Positions 36,857-46,517 of a stretch of 64,000 nucleotides of DNA are shown here, one piece after another; within the stretch, counting starts at the first letter, position 1; the number at the start of each line of letters is the position of its first letter. A model generated the notes under the pieces. It had not been told where the DNA came from. It saw nothing but the letters and a program-made list of their open reading frames with translations, and made no database searches. The DNA is from Bacillota bacterium (GTDB taxonomy: Bacteria; Bacillota_I; Bacilli_A; RFN20; CAG-288): NCBI GenBank assembly GCA_023398335.1, contig JAEWSJ010000009.1:67920-131919 (forward strand), in the 5' to 3' direction. Position numbers and translations under genes: made by a program.

Positions 36857-38701
36857 TTATTTTGATAATAATTTTTTTACGACTGATTGTGGATCAAGAG
36901 AATATCGTTGAAGTTGATTAAGTTTATTACCTTTATCGATAAATTCATTTGGTAAACAATATGTATTAAGTGTGCCTTTATAACCGTTTTCAGTTAATAT
37001 TAGGGACAAATAGCTAGCAAACCCAATTTTTGTTGATGTAGCGTCATAAATGTTAATTTCAACCTGATTAAGTAAGATTTCTATTAAATCTTTTGGAAAA
37101 TCTTTGATTTTATTCAATACGATATAATTATATTCACCTTTTATCTTACCTATAATGGAACTCATTTCTTTTCCTAAACCAATCACAATTTTGTTTTTGT
37201 AGGAATTATAAGAACAAATATAGTCCTTCATATCTTTATTATTAGTTAAAGATATATTATTTTTTTTCTCCAATTCTCTTTCCACACGAATTATGGTTGG
37301 TCCTTTTGTTGCAAAACTATAGTTATTTATCGTAGAAATTAGCGACTCACCATCAAAAGGACAATAGATTGATGTATTTGGAATTCCTAAGGTATAGTCA
37401 ATATCGAATATTCCTTGATGTGACGAACCATCCGGCCCAATAAGACCAACTCTATCTAAGATAATTAAACTAGGAATTTCCATACGAGACAAGTCATGAA
37501 GCAATTCATCATAAGCTCTTTGCAAGAACGTGGAATAAATTGAGATAATTGGATGTAGACCTTTTAGACCTAAACCAGCAGCAAATGTTATTGCATGCTC
37601 TTCAGCAATACCAACATCAAAACATCTAGAAGGATATTTGACAAAAACTTCTTCTAAATGTGAACCTTTTATCATGGCAGGAACAATTAATACAGCTTTA
37701 CCATCTTTATCCATCATGTATAAAATTTCATTGCCTGCTATATGCGAAAAAGAAATGTAGTCTTCATGCATATTGCTAGGTTGACCAGTTTCAATATTAA
37801 ATGGTGAAGCCCCATGCCAATATCCATTTTCATCAATTTCAGCTAATGGAAAACCTTTGCCCTTAGTGGTCTTAATGTGAATAATAACTGAATTATCAAT
37901 CTGTTGAGCCCTCTTAAAGAACTTATCCATTTTCTTAATATCATGTCCATCGATTGGACCTAAATAATTAGCGTCAAAATTAGAAAAGAAATCCTGTTTG
38001 ATAAATATACGTTTAATTAAGTCTTTACACGCTTTTCCACTTATATATAGCCATCTTAAATATTTATTGTCGAAGATTTTTTTATATACATTTGCGCCAG
38101 ATTGATAAAACATCGATGTACGAAGTGAATTTAGTAAAATGGAAACCGCCCCTTTCGGTTTTGAAATTGACATATTATTATCATTGATAACAATGATAAG
38201 TTTTCCATTCTTTTTGTAATCTAAATTATTTAGGGCCTCAAAGGCTAAACCATTAGCAATTGCACCATCTCCGATCACAATCACTGTTTGAGATGGATTG
38301 TTATTCATTTTTTTTGCAGCGGCCATTCCTAGGCCAACTGAAATTGATGTAGATGAATGCCCTGCTTCATATTTATCATATTTAGACTCTTTCAAAGATT
38401 GAAAAGAGGCTAAACCGTCATTAAGTCGAATCGAAGAGATATCTCGTCCAGTTAGAATTTTATATGTGTATGTCTGGTGACCAACATCAAAAAGAATATC
38501 GTCCTTTTCGGCATCGAACGAATTCAATAAGGAGATAGTTAAATCTACGACCCCTAGATTGGAAGAAAGGTGTCCGCCATTTAAAGAAACAACCGAAATA
38601 ATTTTATTTCGAATTTCTTCAGCTAACTCTTTTTCTTCATCATATGACATCTTTTTTAACAAATTGATATCAAAATGATTTAAATCATATTTTTCAGACA
38701 T
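36857..38701 (-). CDS. dxs: 1-deoxy-D-xylulose-5-phosphate synthase
   Basis: Dxs condenses pyruvate and glyceraldehyde-3-phosphate, the entry step of the MEP pathway and a source of thiamine and pyridoxal precursors. The 614-residue protein has H44 (GGHLSSNLG), the thiamine diphosphate motif GDG at 144-146 with NDN around 173-175, and the catalytic glutamate in GIAEEHAI. It follows xseB after 26 bases. In most bacteria ispA lies between xseB and dxs; here it is absent. Confidence 0.96.
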   Translation of the reverse strand: MSEKYDLNHFDINLLKKMSYDEEKELAEEIRNKIISVVSLNGGHLSSNLGVVDLTISLLNSFDAEKDDILFDVGHQTYTYKILTGRDISSIRLNDGLASFQSLKESKYDKYEAGHSSTSISVGLGMAAAKKMNNNPSQTVIVIGDGAIANGLAFEALNNLDYKKNGKLIIVINDNNMSISKPKGAVSILLNSLRTSMFYQSGANVYKKIFDNKYLRWLYISGKACKDLIKRIFIKQDFFSNFDANYLGPIDGHDIKKMDKFFKRAQQIDNSVIIHIKTTKGKGFPLAEIDENGYWHGASPFNIETGQPSNMHEDYISFSHIAGNEILYMMDKDGKAVLIVPAMIKGSHLEEVFVKYPSRCFDVGIAEEHAITFAAGLGLKGLHPIISIYSTFLQRAYDELLHDLSRMEIPSLIILDRVGLIGPDGSSHQGIFDIDYTLGIPNTSIYCPFDGESLISTINNYSFATKGPTIIRVERELEKKNNISLTNNKDMKDYICSYNSYKNKIVIGLGKEMSSIIGKIKGEYNYIVLNKIKDFPKDLIEILLNQVEINIYDATSTKIGFASYLSLILTENGYKGTLNTYCLPNEFIDKGNKLNQLQRYSLDPQSVVKKLLSK

Positions 38702-38727
38702 TTTACTAATTTATTCCTAAATATCTA

Positions 38728-38925
38728 CTATTTAGATACTATTTCGTTTGAAACCATGCTTTTTAAAGCATTAAGTTCATCTGATAAATCTTTTACTAAA
38801 TCTTTTCCTTCTTTGTAAAGTGAAGCAATTTGATCAAGAGAAAGATCTTTATCATTTTCTAATTTTTCAACAATTTTGTTCAGTTTTATTGATTTTTCTT
38901 CAAATGTTTCTTTATTCTTTGTCAT
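38728..38925 (-). CDS. xseB: Exodeoxyribonuclease VII small subunit
   Basis: This 65-residue helical protein starts MTKNKETFEEKSIKLNKIVEKLE and has the family pattern of a coiled coil followed by DLSLDQIASLYKEGKDL. Several copies join one XseA to form exonuclease VII, which degrades single-stranded DNA. Its start overlaps the xseA stop by four bases (ATGA), giving coupled translation. Confidence 0.94.
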   Translation of the reverse strand: MTKNKETFEEKSIKLNKIVEKLENDKDLSLDQIASLYKEGKDLVKDLSDELNALKSMVSNEIVSK

Positions 38926-40139
38926 TGTTTTTGCTCCTTTATTACTGCACTGACCTTACCATCATTAAATTCAATTTCAATTATATCATTATTTTTTAGT
39001 TCTGTACTTGATGAAACAATTTTATCATCTTTTTTAATGATAGCATAACCTTTAGACATAATATTAAACGGATTCATCCCATCTAATTTAATTTTATTAT
39101 TACCTAAGAGATATTCTTCATTTAAAATAAAATGAGATAAAGCATTGTCTAAGCGTGAAGAACAATTTTTAAGAGATTCTATTCTTAAATCAAAAGTATG
39201 ACTTGGTGAATGAGTTTCAATTATTTGCATTAATGAAGCAAGTTCAATTTGACACATATTTAGTTTTGAATTAATAATATTATCTAAATCTTTATCTAAA
39301 GCATTTATATTTTGTATTATATCTGCTAAATCAGGAAGAACTTTATTAGCTGCATCCGTAGGTGTTATAGCATAGACAGAAGAAACGTAATCACATAAAG
39401 AAACATCTATTTCATGACCGATAGCGCTAATGACAGGTTTATTCATCATTGAAAGACGGCGAACTAATTTTTCGTCATTAAAACAAGATAAATCAGTTTT
39501 AGAACCACCACCACGACCAAAAATAATTACATCAACATCAGATTTATCTGCTCTATCTAACGCCTCAATTAATGATAAAGGAGCTTGCTCTCCTTGAACT
39601 AACGCATCAAATAAAACAGTTGAGACTGGAAATTTTTTTGATAGTGTTTCGATGATATCGTGATATGCAGCACCGGAAGCGGAAGTAATTATACCTATTT
39701 TTTTAGGAAAAGAAGGCAATGGCTTTTTTCTAGATTCATCAAACAATCCTTCTTTTTGTAATTTTTCTTTCAATCTTTTTAATTTGATTAATTCTAGTCC
39801 TTCGCCATACAGATACAAATCTTTGGCAATTAAAGATAAGGTGCCAAAACCACCATAGTAATTAAAATCGCCTTTAACTACAACTTGGTCACCTTCGTTA
39901 TATTCATCTTTAATATAGTTATTTGTCCAATTAAAAATAATAACCTTTAAAGTGCTTTTCTTCGAGGATGAAGAGGCATCTATTAAAGTAAGATAAGTAT
40001 TTCCGTTTTTTACCGACTTAGAGACTATCTCGCCTAAAACGCCGATATTCATAAATAATTCAGACTTAAAAACTTCAGAAATTATCTCGGATATCTCATT
40101 TACAGAATAAAACTCTTTCTTTTTAAATCCTTCAATCAT
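38922..40139 (-). CDS. xseA: Exodeoxyribonuclease VII large subunit
   Basis: XseA is the catalytic subunit of exonuclease VII. The 405-residue protein has an N-terminal OB fold (about 10-105), then the nuclease domain with IGIITSASGAAYHDI, the signature GRGGGSKTDL and ISAIGHEIDVSLCDYV. It is shorter than the E. coli protein, as usual in Bacilli. It overlaps nusB by four bases and xseB by four. Its TGA stop is one of only two in the window. Confidence 0.95.
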   Translation of the reverse strand: MIEGFKKKEFYSVNEISEIISEVFKSELFMNIGVLGEIVSKSVKNGNTYLTLIDASSSSKKSTLKVIIFNWTNNYIKDEYNEGDQVVVKGDFNYYGGFGTLSLIAKDLYLYGEGLELIKLKRLKEKLQKEGLFDESRKKPLPSFPKKIGIITSASGAAYHDIIETLSKKFPVSTVLFDALVQGEQAPLSLIEALDRADKSDVDVIIFGRGGGSKTDLSCFNDEKLVRRLSMMNKPVISAIGHEIDVSLCDYVSSVYAITPTDAANKVLPDLADIIQNINALDKDLDNIINSKLNMCQIELASLMQIIETHSPSHTFDLRIESLKNCSSRLDNALSHFILNEEYLLGNNKIKLDGMNPFNIMSKGYAIIKKDDKIVSSSTELKNNDIIEIEFNDGKVSAVIKEQKQ

Positions 40140-40552
40140 TTACTTAATAGGACCTTATCTAAAACAGCGTTGATATATTTATAGTCAGTGGAGTCTAGAT
40201 ATTTCTTTGCTAAATCTATTGCGCAATTTATCGCAACAGGTTTTGAAGTTAATTTACAGTATTTACATTCACTAATAGCCAATAAAAATATAGCTTGAGC
40301 GATATAATTAAGTCTATCGAAAGTCCATTTATTCAAAAATGGAGATACTTCACTAACAATTTGATCTTTATTTACAAGAGCCTTAACAAAAACTTCTTGA
40401 GCAAATAAATCTATATCGGTAAATTCCGAACTATCAAAACAATCCATCAATTCATCTTTTGGATCAAAGTCATTTCCCGCTTTTTCTTTTATCAAACATG
40501 AGTAAAGAGCATTCATAATTTTTTCTCTAATAGCAAATCTTGTTAATTCCAT
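40136..40552 (-). CDS. nusB: Transcription antitermination factor NusB
   Basis: NusB, with NusE, binds boxA RNA and supports rRNA antitermination. The 138-residue all-helical protein starts TRFAIREKIMNALYSC and has the C-terminal motif KPVAINCAIDLAKKYLDSTDYKYINAVLDKV split over about 105-135 (the E-x-V-x-L-A-K-x-Y pattern). nusB-xseA-xseB is the expected order. A CTCCC-complement (GGGAG) precedes the start. Confidence 0.92.
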   Translation of the reverse strand: MELTRFAIREKIMNALYSCLIKEKAGNDFDPKDELMDCFDSSEFTDIDLFAQEVFVKALVNKDQIVSEVSPFLNKWTFDRLNYIAQAIFLLAISECKYCKLTSKPVAINCAIDLAKKYLDSTDYKYINAVLDKVLLSK

Positions 40553-40621
40553 AATTAATCTCCCTATTCATGTTTTCAAAGAACGTTATTTTTTAAACCT
40601 TTGTAATTATATACTATCGGC

Positions 40622-40966
40622 TTAATAAATTCCACAAATTTTTATATCGACATTTATATTTGAATATTCAGTCATGCTTATGACGTTATCAAATATTTCT
40701 TTTTGCAATTCTTGACATATTTTAGTCGCGTTACTATCTTTCTTAAAAGATAAGCAAACTTTTATGGATATCAAATTATTTTTAATTAAAGTAGAAACTG
40801 GTTCAGTTAACTTAGCAATTTTATTTTTATCTTCGTTATCTTTATCATCCAAAACGATATAACCTACATCTTCTAATACATAATTGACCATTTGACAAAT
40901 GGCTAAATAAGATACGGATGTAACTCCTCTGCTATTTGAACTAGATATATTTATATACTCTGCCAT
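40622..40966 (-). CDS. Asp23/Gls24-family protein
   Basis: This 114-residue protein begins with SVSYLAICQMVNYVLEDV and has an alternating strand-helix pattern typical of the Asp23/Gls24 (YqhY-like) family. In Bacillus, yqhY lies just before nusB, as here. Family members are implicated in envelope or fatty-acid stress; the precise role is unknown. It starts two bases after the tex stop behind an AAAGGAG site that lies within tex. No membrane segment is seen. Confidence 0.78.
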   Translation of the reverse strand: MAEYINISSSNSRGVTSVSYLAICQMVNYVLEDVGYIVLDDKDNEDKNKIAKLTEPVSTLIKNNLISIKVCLSFKKDSNATKICQELQKEIFDNVISMTEYSNINVDIKICGIY

Positions 40967-40968
40967 AA

Positions 40969-43119
40969 TTAATCTCCTTTTTTATCAGTAACACGTTTCA
41001 TGGATAAACCAATTCTATTACGCTTTTCATCAATACTGATAACTTCTACTTTTACTATATCACTAATCTTGACAATATCGGAAACGTTTTTAACATAAGA
41101 TGAAGATAACTCTGAAATATGAACTAATCCATCTTCATGGATTCCAATATCCACAAAACATCCAAAGTCCATAATATTTCTTACTGTTCCTTCAAGAACC
41201 ATACCAATTTTCAAATCCTTAATTGATTTAACATCGTTATTAAGTTGAGCTTTGATAACTGAATCACGTGGATCTCTATTAGGTTTGCTAAGTTCAAGAA
41301 TAATATCATTTAATGTTAAAATACCACAATTCAATTTTTCGGCATTTTTTTCTTTTGAAGACTCGTCAAGGACACTTAATTGCTCAGCGCATTTTGATAT
41401 ATCAGTTATATTAAGTTCTTTTATCAATTCTTTAGCAATTTTATATGACTCTGGGTGAATACCAGTGTTATCTAATGGTTCTTCTCCGTTTTTAATACGT
41501 AAAAATCCAGCTGCATTTTCAAAGGCTTTAGGGCCAAATTTCTTAACTTTGGAAAAATCTTTTCTATTCTTAAACATACCGTTCGTAGAACGATATAAAA
41601 CTATTTCGTTGGCTAAAGCAGCATTAATTCCGGATACATAACTCAGTAAAGAAGGTGAAGCTACATTGATATCAACCCCAACAGCATTAACACAATCTTC
41701 GACAATACCACCTAAAGCATCTTTTAACTTCGTCTGATTCATATCGTGTTGATATTGACCAACCCCGATGCTACGTGGATCGATTTTAACCAATTCGGAT
41801 AATGGATCTAATAAACGACGAGCAATACTTACAGCACTACGTAAGGAAACATCAAATTTCGGAAATTCTTTTATCGCTAGTTCTGACGCACTATAAATAG
41901 AAGCACCTGCTTCAGAAACAATGACTAATTCACATGATGGATAATTCTTCAATATTCTATGTAAAAATTCTTCAGATTCACGTGAAGCTGTTCCATTACC
42001 TAGTGCTATATATGTAACATTGAATTTTTTTATTAAGTCAGATATCACTTGTTCGTCTTTACTAATGGTACTCTTTCCTTTAATAGTAGGATAAACAATA
42101 GAAGTAGCTAAAACATCACCTTTTGAATCTATAACGGCGATTTTACATCCGTTAATATATCCAGGATCAAAGCCCATTATTACTTGACCTTTTAAAGGAG
42201 CAACCATCAGTAATTCTCTTAGATTAATTTTAAAAGTTTCAATTGATGAATCCTCTGCTTTAGTGAATAAATCACTTAGAACATCATTATCAACACTAGG
42301 TTTTATTAATCTAATATATGAATCCTTGATAATATCATCAAATATTGTTTGATATGGAGTATTAACTGTTTTAGCGAATATCTTTAGATGAGCATAAACT
42401 TCATCTTCGGATACTAATACTTCTCGAGTTAAGCATTTTTCTTTTTCTCCTCTAGATGTAGCTAAGATTCGATGCGGACGGATTTTAGAAATTAACTCTT
42501 TATAATTGTCATAATCATTGTAGACATCACTTGTAGGATTTTTTACTAGATTAGAAGATAAAAAACCTTTTTTATTAATTAAATTTTTCAAAAAAGTACG
42601 ATAATTTGGATTATCAGATATTTCCTCAGCAATGATATCTTTAGCACCGTTTATGGCATCATCAATTGTTTTTACGCCTTTTTCTTCAGAAATATATTTC
42701 TTCGCTTCATCTTTAAGTGTATTGGTCTTATCTGTTTTTAGAAACTCCGCTAGAGGTTTTAGACCTTTTTTAACCGCTATTGAACCACGTGTTTGACGTT
42801 TTGGCTTAAAAGGGCGATAAATATCTTCAAGATTAGAGTTAATTTCACATTTTTCAATTTCACTTCGTAACTCATCAGTTAATTTTCCTTGTGATTCAAT
42901 CGACTCTAAAATGGTTTTCTTTCGAGCTTCAATATTTCTTATATATGTAAGTCTTTCTAATAATTTACGAACATTGACGTCTTCCATTCCATTAGTTACT
43001 TCTTTTCTATAACGAGAAATGAATGGAATAGTCGCACCATTGTCAAGGAGTTCGACAGTGGCAGCGATATATTTCTCTTCTATATTTAACTCATACGATA
43101 ACTTCTTAATTAAATCCAT
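40969..43119 (-). CDS. tex: Tex-family S1 RNA-binding protein
   Basis: Tex is a broadly conserved nucleic-acid-binding protein linked to transcription and RNA quality control. The 716-residue protein has the helical N-terminal region (ATIPFISRYRKEVTNGMEDV), a YqgF/RuvX-like domain (VIMGFDPGYINGCKIAVID near 320), helix-hairpin-helix segments (SLLSYVSGINAALANEIV) and a C-terminal S1 domain (MVLEGTVRNIMDFGCFVDIG). It is one of the larger proteins here and looks complete. A hairpin lies between it and leuS. Confidence 0.95.
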   Translation of the reverse strand: MDLIKKLSYELNIEEKYIAATVELLDNGATIPFISRYRKEVTNGMEDVNVRKLLERLTYIRNIEARKKTILESIESQGKLTDELRSEIEKCEINSNLEDIYRPFKPKRQTRGSIAVKKGLKPLAEFLKTDKTNTLKDEAKKYISEEKGVKTIDDAINGAKDIIAEEISDNPNYRTFLKNLINKKGFLSSNLVKNPTSDVYNDYDNYKELISKIRPHRILATSRGEKEKCLTREVLVSEDEVYAHLKIFAKTVNTPYQTIFDDIIKDSYIRLIKPSVDNDVLSDLFTKAEDSSIETFKINLRELLMVAPLKGQVIMGFDPGYINGCKIAVIDSKGDVLATSIVYPTIKGKSTISKDEQVISDLIKKFNVTYIALGNGTASRESEEFLHRILKNYPSCELVIVSEAGASIYSASELAIKEFPKFDVSLRSAVSIARRLLDPLSELVKIDPRSIGVGQYQHDMNQTKLKDALGGIVEDCVNAVGVDINVASPSLLSYVSGINAALANEIVLYRSTNGMFKNRKDFSKVKKFGPKAFENAAGFLRIKNGEEPLDNTGIHPESYKIAKELIKELNITDISKCAEQLSVLDESSKEKNAEKLNCGILTLNDIILELSKPNRDPRDSVIKAQLNNDVKSIKDLKIGMVLEGTVRNIMDFGCFVDIGIHEDGLVHISELSSSYVKNVSDIVKISDIVKVEVISIDEKRNRIGLSMKRVTDKKGD

Positions 43120-43139
43120 AATATATTCCTTATCCTTTT

Positions 43140-43163
43140 AAAAAAGTCCAAGAAGGACTTTTT
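43140..43163 (-). terminator. Terminator-like hairpin overlapping the leuS stop codon
   Basis: AAAAAGTCC / GGACTTTTT (nine base pairs, AAGAA loop) lies between leuS and tex, and its right arm includes the first bases of the leuS stop. On the minus strand it ends in a T-run and then AAAAGG, the ribosome-binding site of tex. It probably stops most leuS transcripts and lets some through. Confidence 0.7.
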
Positions 43164-45567
43164 ATCTAACAACAATATTCAATATTTTGTTTTTTACAAA
43201 TATAACCTTAACTATTGTTTTGCCGTCTAAATTACGTTTTACCGCATCTATTTCACTAGCTAAAGCTAATACCTTATTCTGATCATTTTCATCTCTAGTT
43301 ACTTCAAGAGTACCTCTTGTTTTGCCATTAACGGATACGGCTATAACAACAGTATTTTGAACTGTCTTATTATCATCGTAAGTTGGCCAAGATTCAAAAT
43401 CTATAAAGCCATTCCCACCCATCATATTAAACAATTCTTCGCCAACATGTGGAACAACTGGGAATAACATTTTTACTAAGCCTAACATATATGTTCTATT
43501 TAGTTTTGGTGAATTATATAGTTCATTAACAAAAATCATCAATTGAGATATTGCAGTGTTAAAACTTAAGCTTTCATAATCAGCAGTAACTTTCTTAACT
43601 GTATAGTTATATATGTAATCAAGAGACTTAACTTCTTCATCAGTCCATTTTACTAGATATTCTTCATCTGAAAATAATCTATATACTCTTTGAATAAATC
43701 TCTTTGCGCCAGCTAAGCCATTATTAGACCATGGTAAACTTTGATTTAATGGTCCCTTAAACAATTCATATAATCTAAGCGAATCAGCACCAAATTCATT
43801 TATAACATCATCAGGATTAACAACATTACCTCTAGATTTAGACATTTTTTGTCCATCAGAGCCTAAAATCATTCCTTGATGATATAATTTCTTAAATGGT
43901 TCTTTGCAGGAGAATACACCTTTGTCATATAAGTATTTATGCCAAAATCTAGCATAAAGAAGATGTAAAACCGCGTGCTCAGATCCGCCGATATATTGAT
44001 CAACTGGTAGCCAATGATCAAGCAATGTTTTATCGCCAATTTCATTTTCATTTTTAGGATCAATATAACGAGCATAATACCATGATGAACCAGCCCATTG
44101 AGGCATAATGTTAGTTTCTCTTTCACCTTTTTTACCATCAATTACAACATTGATAAATGATGTAGCTTTTGAAAGAGGTGGCTTACCATTTGTAGTAGGT
44201 TTATAATCATCAAGTTCAGGTAAGACTAATGGAAGTTCACTGTAATTAACAGGTTTTAACGAACCATCTTCCATATGAATTACTGGAATTGGTTCACCCC
44301 AATAACGTTGACGTGAAAACAACCAGTCACGTAATTTGAAATTAACCTTACGTTGACCTTTTCCACTTTCTTCTAGATGCTTTGTAATTATTTCTTTAGC
44401 ATCTTTTATATTTAATCCATCGGCATATGAAGAATTCATATGTTTTGAATCACCTTCAAACGCACATGAAGATATATCACCTTCAAGAACTTGAATCATT
44501 TCAATATTATGTTTTTTAGCGAATTCGTAATCTCTTTGATCATGAGAAGGAACAGCCATTACCGCTCCCGAACCATAAGAAGCTAAAACATAATCACCTA
44601 TATATATAGGAACGATGGTGTTATTAATTGGATTTATAGCGTAAGCGCCAATAAACACTCCTGTTTTATCTTTATTTAATTCTGTTCTTTCAAGATCAGA
44701 TTTAGATTTAATCGAGTCTAAATATGCATCGACATATTTTTGACATTCTTTTGATGTCAATTTCTTTACTAATGGATGTTCTGGGGCTAAAACAACGTAT
44801 GTACAGCCAAATAAAGTATCTACTCTAGTTGTATAGACATTAAAGTAGTCTGAAGTATTTTTAACATCAAAGCGAACTTCAACACCTTCAGAGCGACCTA
44901 TCCAGTTACGTTGCATTTCTACAGTTGAACTTGGCCATTCAAGCAATGGTAAATCATCTAATAATTTTTGAGCATAAGCAGTAATTTTTAATATCCATTG
45001 TTTCATTTGAACTTTAATTACTGGGAATCCACCACGTTCTGACTTGCCGTCAATAATTTCTTCGTTAGCCAAAACAGTTCCGAGTTCCGGACAATAGTTA
45101 ACCGGTCTTTCATCCATATATGCTAATTTATCATCAAATAATTTTAAGAATATCCATTGTGTCCATTTATAAAAAGATGGATCTGATGTATGAATTTCCT
45201 TGCTCCAATCATAAGACAAACCACATGAATTCATTTGCTTTTTAAAATTTTGAATATTTGCTTCGGTAAATGGGCCAGGATTATTGTTAGTTTTTATCGC
45301 ATATTGTTCCGCTGGTAAGCCGAAAGAATCAAAACCCATTGGATAAAGAACGTTAAAGCCTTGCATTCTTTTCATTCTAGCGGTAGCGTCACTGGCGGTA
45401 TATCCTTCAATATGTCCAACATGTAAACCTTGGGCTGATGGATATGGGAACATATCCATTAAAAAATACTTAGGTTTAGAAAAATCACGAACATCACATT
45501 CATAAATATTACTTTCCAACCATTTCTTTTGCCATTTTTTCTCTATTTCATTTGCATCATAAGTCAT
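43162..45567 (-). CDS. leuS: Leucine--tRNA ligase
   Basis: This class I synthetase charges tRNA-Leu. The 801 residues match the usual length. The HIGH motif reads HVGH at 49-52, the editing domain (about 225-420) has the VYTTRVDTLFG and GVFIGAYAINP features, and KMSKS follows LGSDGQ in the second half. It has a clear SigA-type promoter (plus 45597-45625) that leaves only a leader of about 25 bases, so there is no T-box control. Confidence 0.97.
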   Translation of the reverse strand: MTYDANEIEKKWQKKWLESNIYECDVRDFSKPKYFLMDMFPYPSAQGLHVGHIEGYTASDATARMKRMQGFNVLYPMGFDSFGLPAEQYAIKTNNNPGPFTEANIQNFKKQMNSCGLSYDWSKEIHTSDPSFYKWTQWIFLKLFDDKLAYMDERPVNYCPELGTVLANEEIIDGKSERGGFPVIKVQMKQWILKITAYAQKLLDDLPLLEWPSSTVEMQRNWIGRSEGVEVRFDVKNTSDYFNVYTTRVDTLFGCTYVVLAPEHPLVKKLTSKECQKYVDAYLDSIKSKSDLERTELNKDKTGVFIGAYAINPINNTIVPIYIGDYVLASYGSGAVMAVPSHDQRDYEFAKKHNIEMIQVLEGDISSCAFEGDSKHMNSSYADGLNIKDAKEIITKHLEESGKGQRKVNFKLRDWLFSRQRYWGEPIPVIHMEDGSLKPVNYSELPLVLPELDDYKPTTNGKPPLSKATSFINVVIDGKKGERETNIMPQWAGSSWYYARYIDPKNENEIGDKTLLDHWLPVDQYIGGSEHAVLHLLYARFWHKYLYDKGVFSCKEPFKKLYHQGMILGSDGQKMSKSRGNVVNPDDVINEFGADSLRLYELFKGPLNQSLPWSNNGLAGAKRFIQRVYRLFSDEEYLVKWTDEEVKSLDYIYNYTVKKVTADYESLSFNTAISQLMIFVNELYNSPKLNRTYMLGLVKMLFPVVPHVGEELFNMMGGNGFIDFESWPTYDDNKTVQNTVVIAVSVNGKTRGTLEVTRDENDQNKVLALASEIDAVKRNLDGKTIVKVIFVKNKILNIVVR

Positions 45568-45596
45568 ATATTTTTCTCGTCTTTCTTTTCCTATTT

Positions 45597-45625
45597 AGTA
45601 TAATATTATCCCTGCTTATTTTCAA
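45597..45625 (-). promoter_or_regulatory. SigA-type promoter for leuS
   Basis: On the minus strand TTGAAA (plus 45620-45625), a 17-base spacer and TATACT (plus 45597-45602). Transcription would start around 45590, just ahead of the leuS start at 45567. Confidence 0.75.
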
Positions 45626-45703
45626 TCAACTATTTTTCTTTTCATACTCTAGATATCATCATTTATCTAGCTGAAGAATTATACGCGCCTTAATAAAAAG
45701 TTC

Positions 45704-45732
45704 TTTACTTTTTTTCCGTAATATTGTAATAT
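45704..45732 (+). promoter_or_regulatory. SigA-type promoter for rpsD
   Basis: TTTACT at 45704-45709, a 17-base spacer and TAATAT at 45727-45732. The predicted start near 45739 leaves a leader of about 130 bases before rpsD, long for a single ribosomal-protein gene. Confidence 0.6.
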
Positions 45733-45738
45733 TAATAA

Positions 45739-45870
45739 GCATGCGTAGCATATGAGTATTTGTTTGCCTGATGAATAACATTTAAGTAACCCAGCTATTA
45801 ATGGCGAAGTTATTCACCCGAAATAAAAGGACTCACACCTATTCAGCAGTTATGAAAGGAGACATTAAAC
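45739..45870 (+). promoter_or_regulatory. Structured rpsD 5' leader, probable S4 autoregulatory element
   Basis: Several nested pairings are visible: GAGT (45755-45758 region) with ACTC (45831-45834 region), GAATAAC (45773-45779) with GTTATTC (45809-45815), and an inner hairpin GCTA / TGGC (45794-45797, 45802-45805) with a TTAA loop. In Bacilli S4 represses its own gene through a folded leader, so a similar role fits. I matched position and pairing only, not a covariance model. GAAAGGAG at the end is the ribosome-binding site. Confidence 0.5.
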
Positions 45871-46482
45871 ATGTCAAGATACACAGGACCATCCTGGAAA
45901 GTTTCAAGAAGATTAGGCTATTCAACTCTTGAGACAGGTCGTGAATTAGCTAAAAGAGCATATGCTCCAGGTCAACACGGAAATGACCGTCGTAGAAAAT
46001 TATCAGAATATGGTAAACAATTAAACGAAAAACAAAAGTTAAGACAAACTTATGGAGTTTCCGAAAGACAATTTAGACGTTTATTCATCATGGCTAAAGC
46101 TGACAAAAACACAGTTACAGGCTTAGCATTCATGAGAATTCTTGAAACTAGATTGGACAACGTTGTCTATCGTTTAGGTTTCGCCCGTACAAGAAGAGCT
46201 GCTAGACAACTCGTTTGCCACGGTCACGTTACAGTAAATGGTAACAAACTTGATATTCCATCATACTTAGTTGCAATCAATGATATCGTTTCATTAGATG
46301 AAAAAGCTAAGAACTTTGGAATTGTCAAAGATGCATTAGAAACACAAGTCAGTGTTGTTGCTTATGTCGAATGTGATAAAGAAAAGAAGGAAGGAAAGCT
46401 CGTTAGATTACCAGAACGTAATGAACTTACTCCTGAAATTGTTGAATCACAAATCGTCGAATTCTACAACAGAAAGCTCTAA
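45871..46482 (+). CDS. rpsD: 30S ribosomal protein S4
   Basis: S4 nucleates 30S assembly by binding 16S rRNA. The 203-residue protein begins MSRYTGPSWKVSRRLGYS and has the S4 RNA-binding motif (RILETRLDNVVYRLGFA, then ARQLVCHGHVTVNG) near 90-125. It lacks the N-terminal zinc cysteines seen in some forms. It is a single-gene unit, as in Bacillus, with its own leader and a strong terminator. It is the only plus-strand gene between 28.6 and 60.2 kb. Confidence 0.98.
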   Translation: MSRYTGPSWKVSRRLGYSTLETGRELAKRAYAPGQHGNDRRRKLSEYGKQLNEKQKLRQTYGVSERQFRRLFIMAKADKNTVTGLAFMRILETRLDNVVYRLGFARTRRAARQLVCHGHVTVNGNKLDIPSYLVAINDIVSLDEKAKNFGIVKDALETQVSVVAYVECDKEKKEGKLVRLPERNELTPEIVESQIVEFYNRKL

Positions 46483-46491
46483 TATATTACT

Positions 46492-46515
46492 AAAACGGCT
46501 TCGGCCGTTTTTTTT
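46492..46515 (+). terminator. Intrinsic terminator after rpsD
   Basis: AAAACGGC / GCCGTTTT with a very stable TTCG tetraloop, followed by more Ts. Confidence 0.93.
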
Positions 46516-46517
46516 AT

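Larger units (their letters stand above)
45568..45870. other. Divergent leuS/rpsD intergenic region
   Basis: The 303 bases between leuS and rpsD hold the leuS promoter, about 80 bases without a recognised signal, the rpsD promoter, and the long rpsD leader. No gene is seen in it. Confidence 0.6.

Noticed and set aside
45568..45600. T-box riboswitch before leuS
   Set aside because: The promoter leaves a leader of about 25 bases, far too short for a T-box. The gaps before glyS, hisS and aspS are too short as well.
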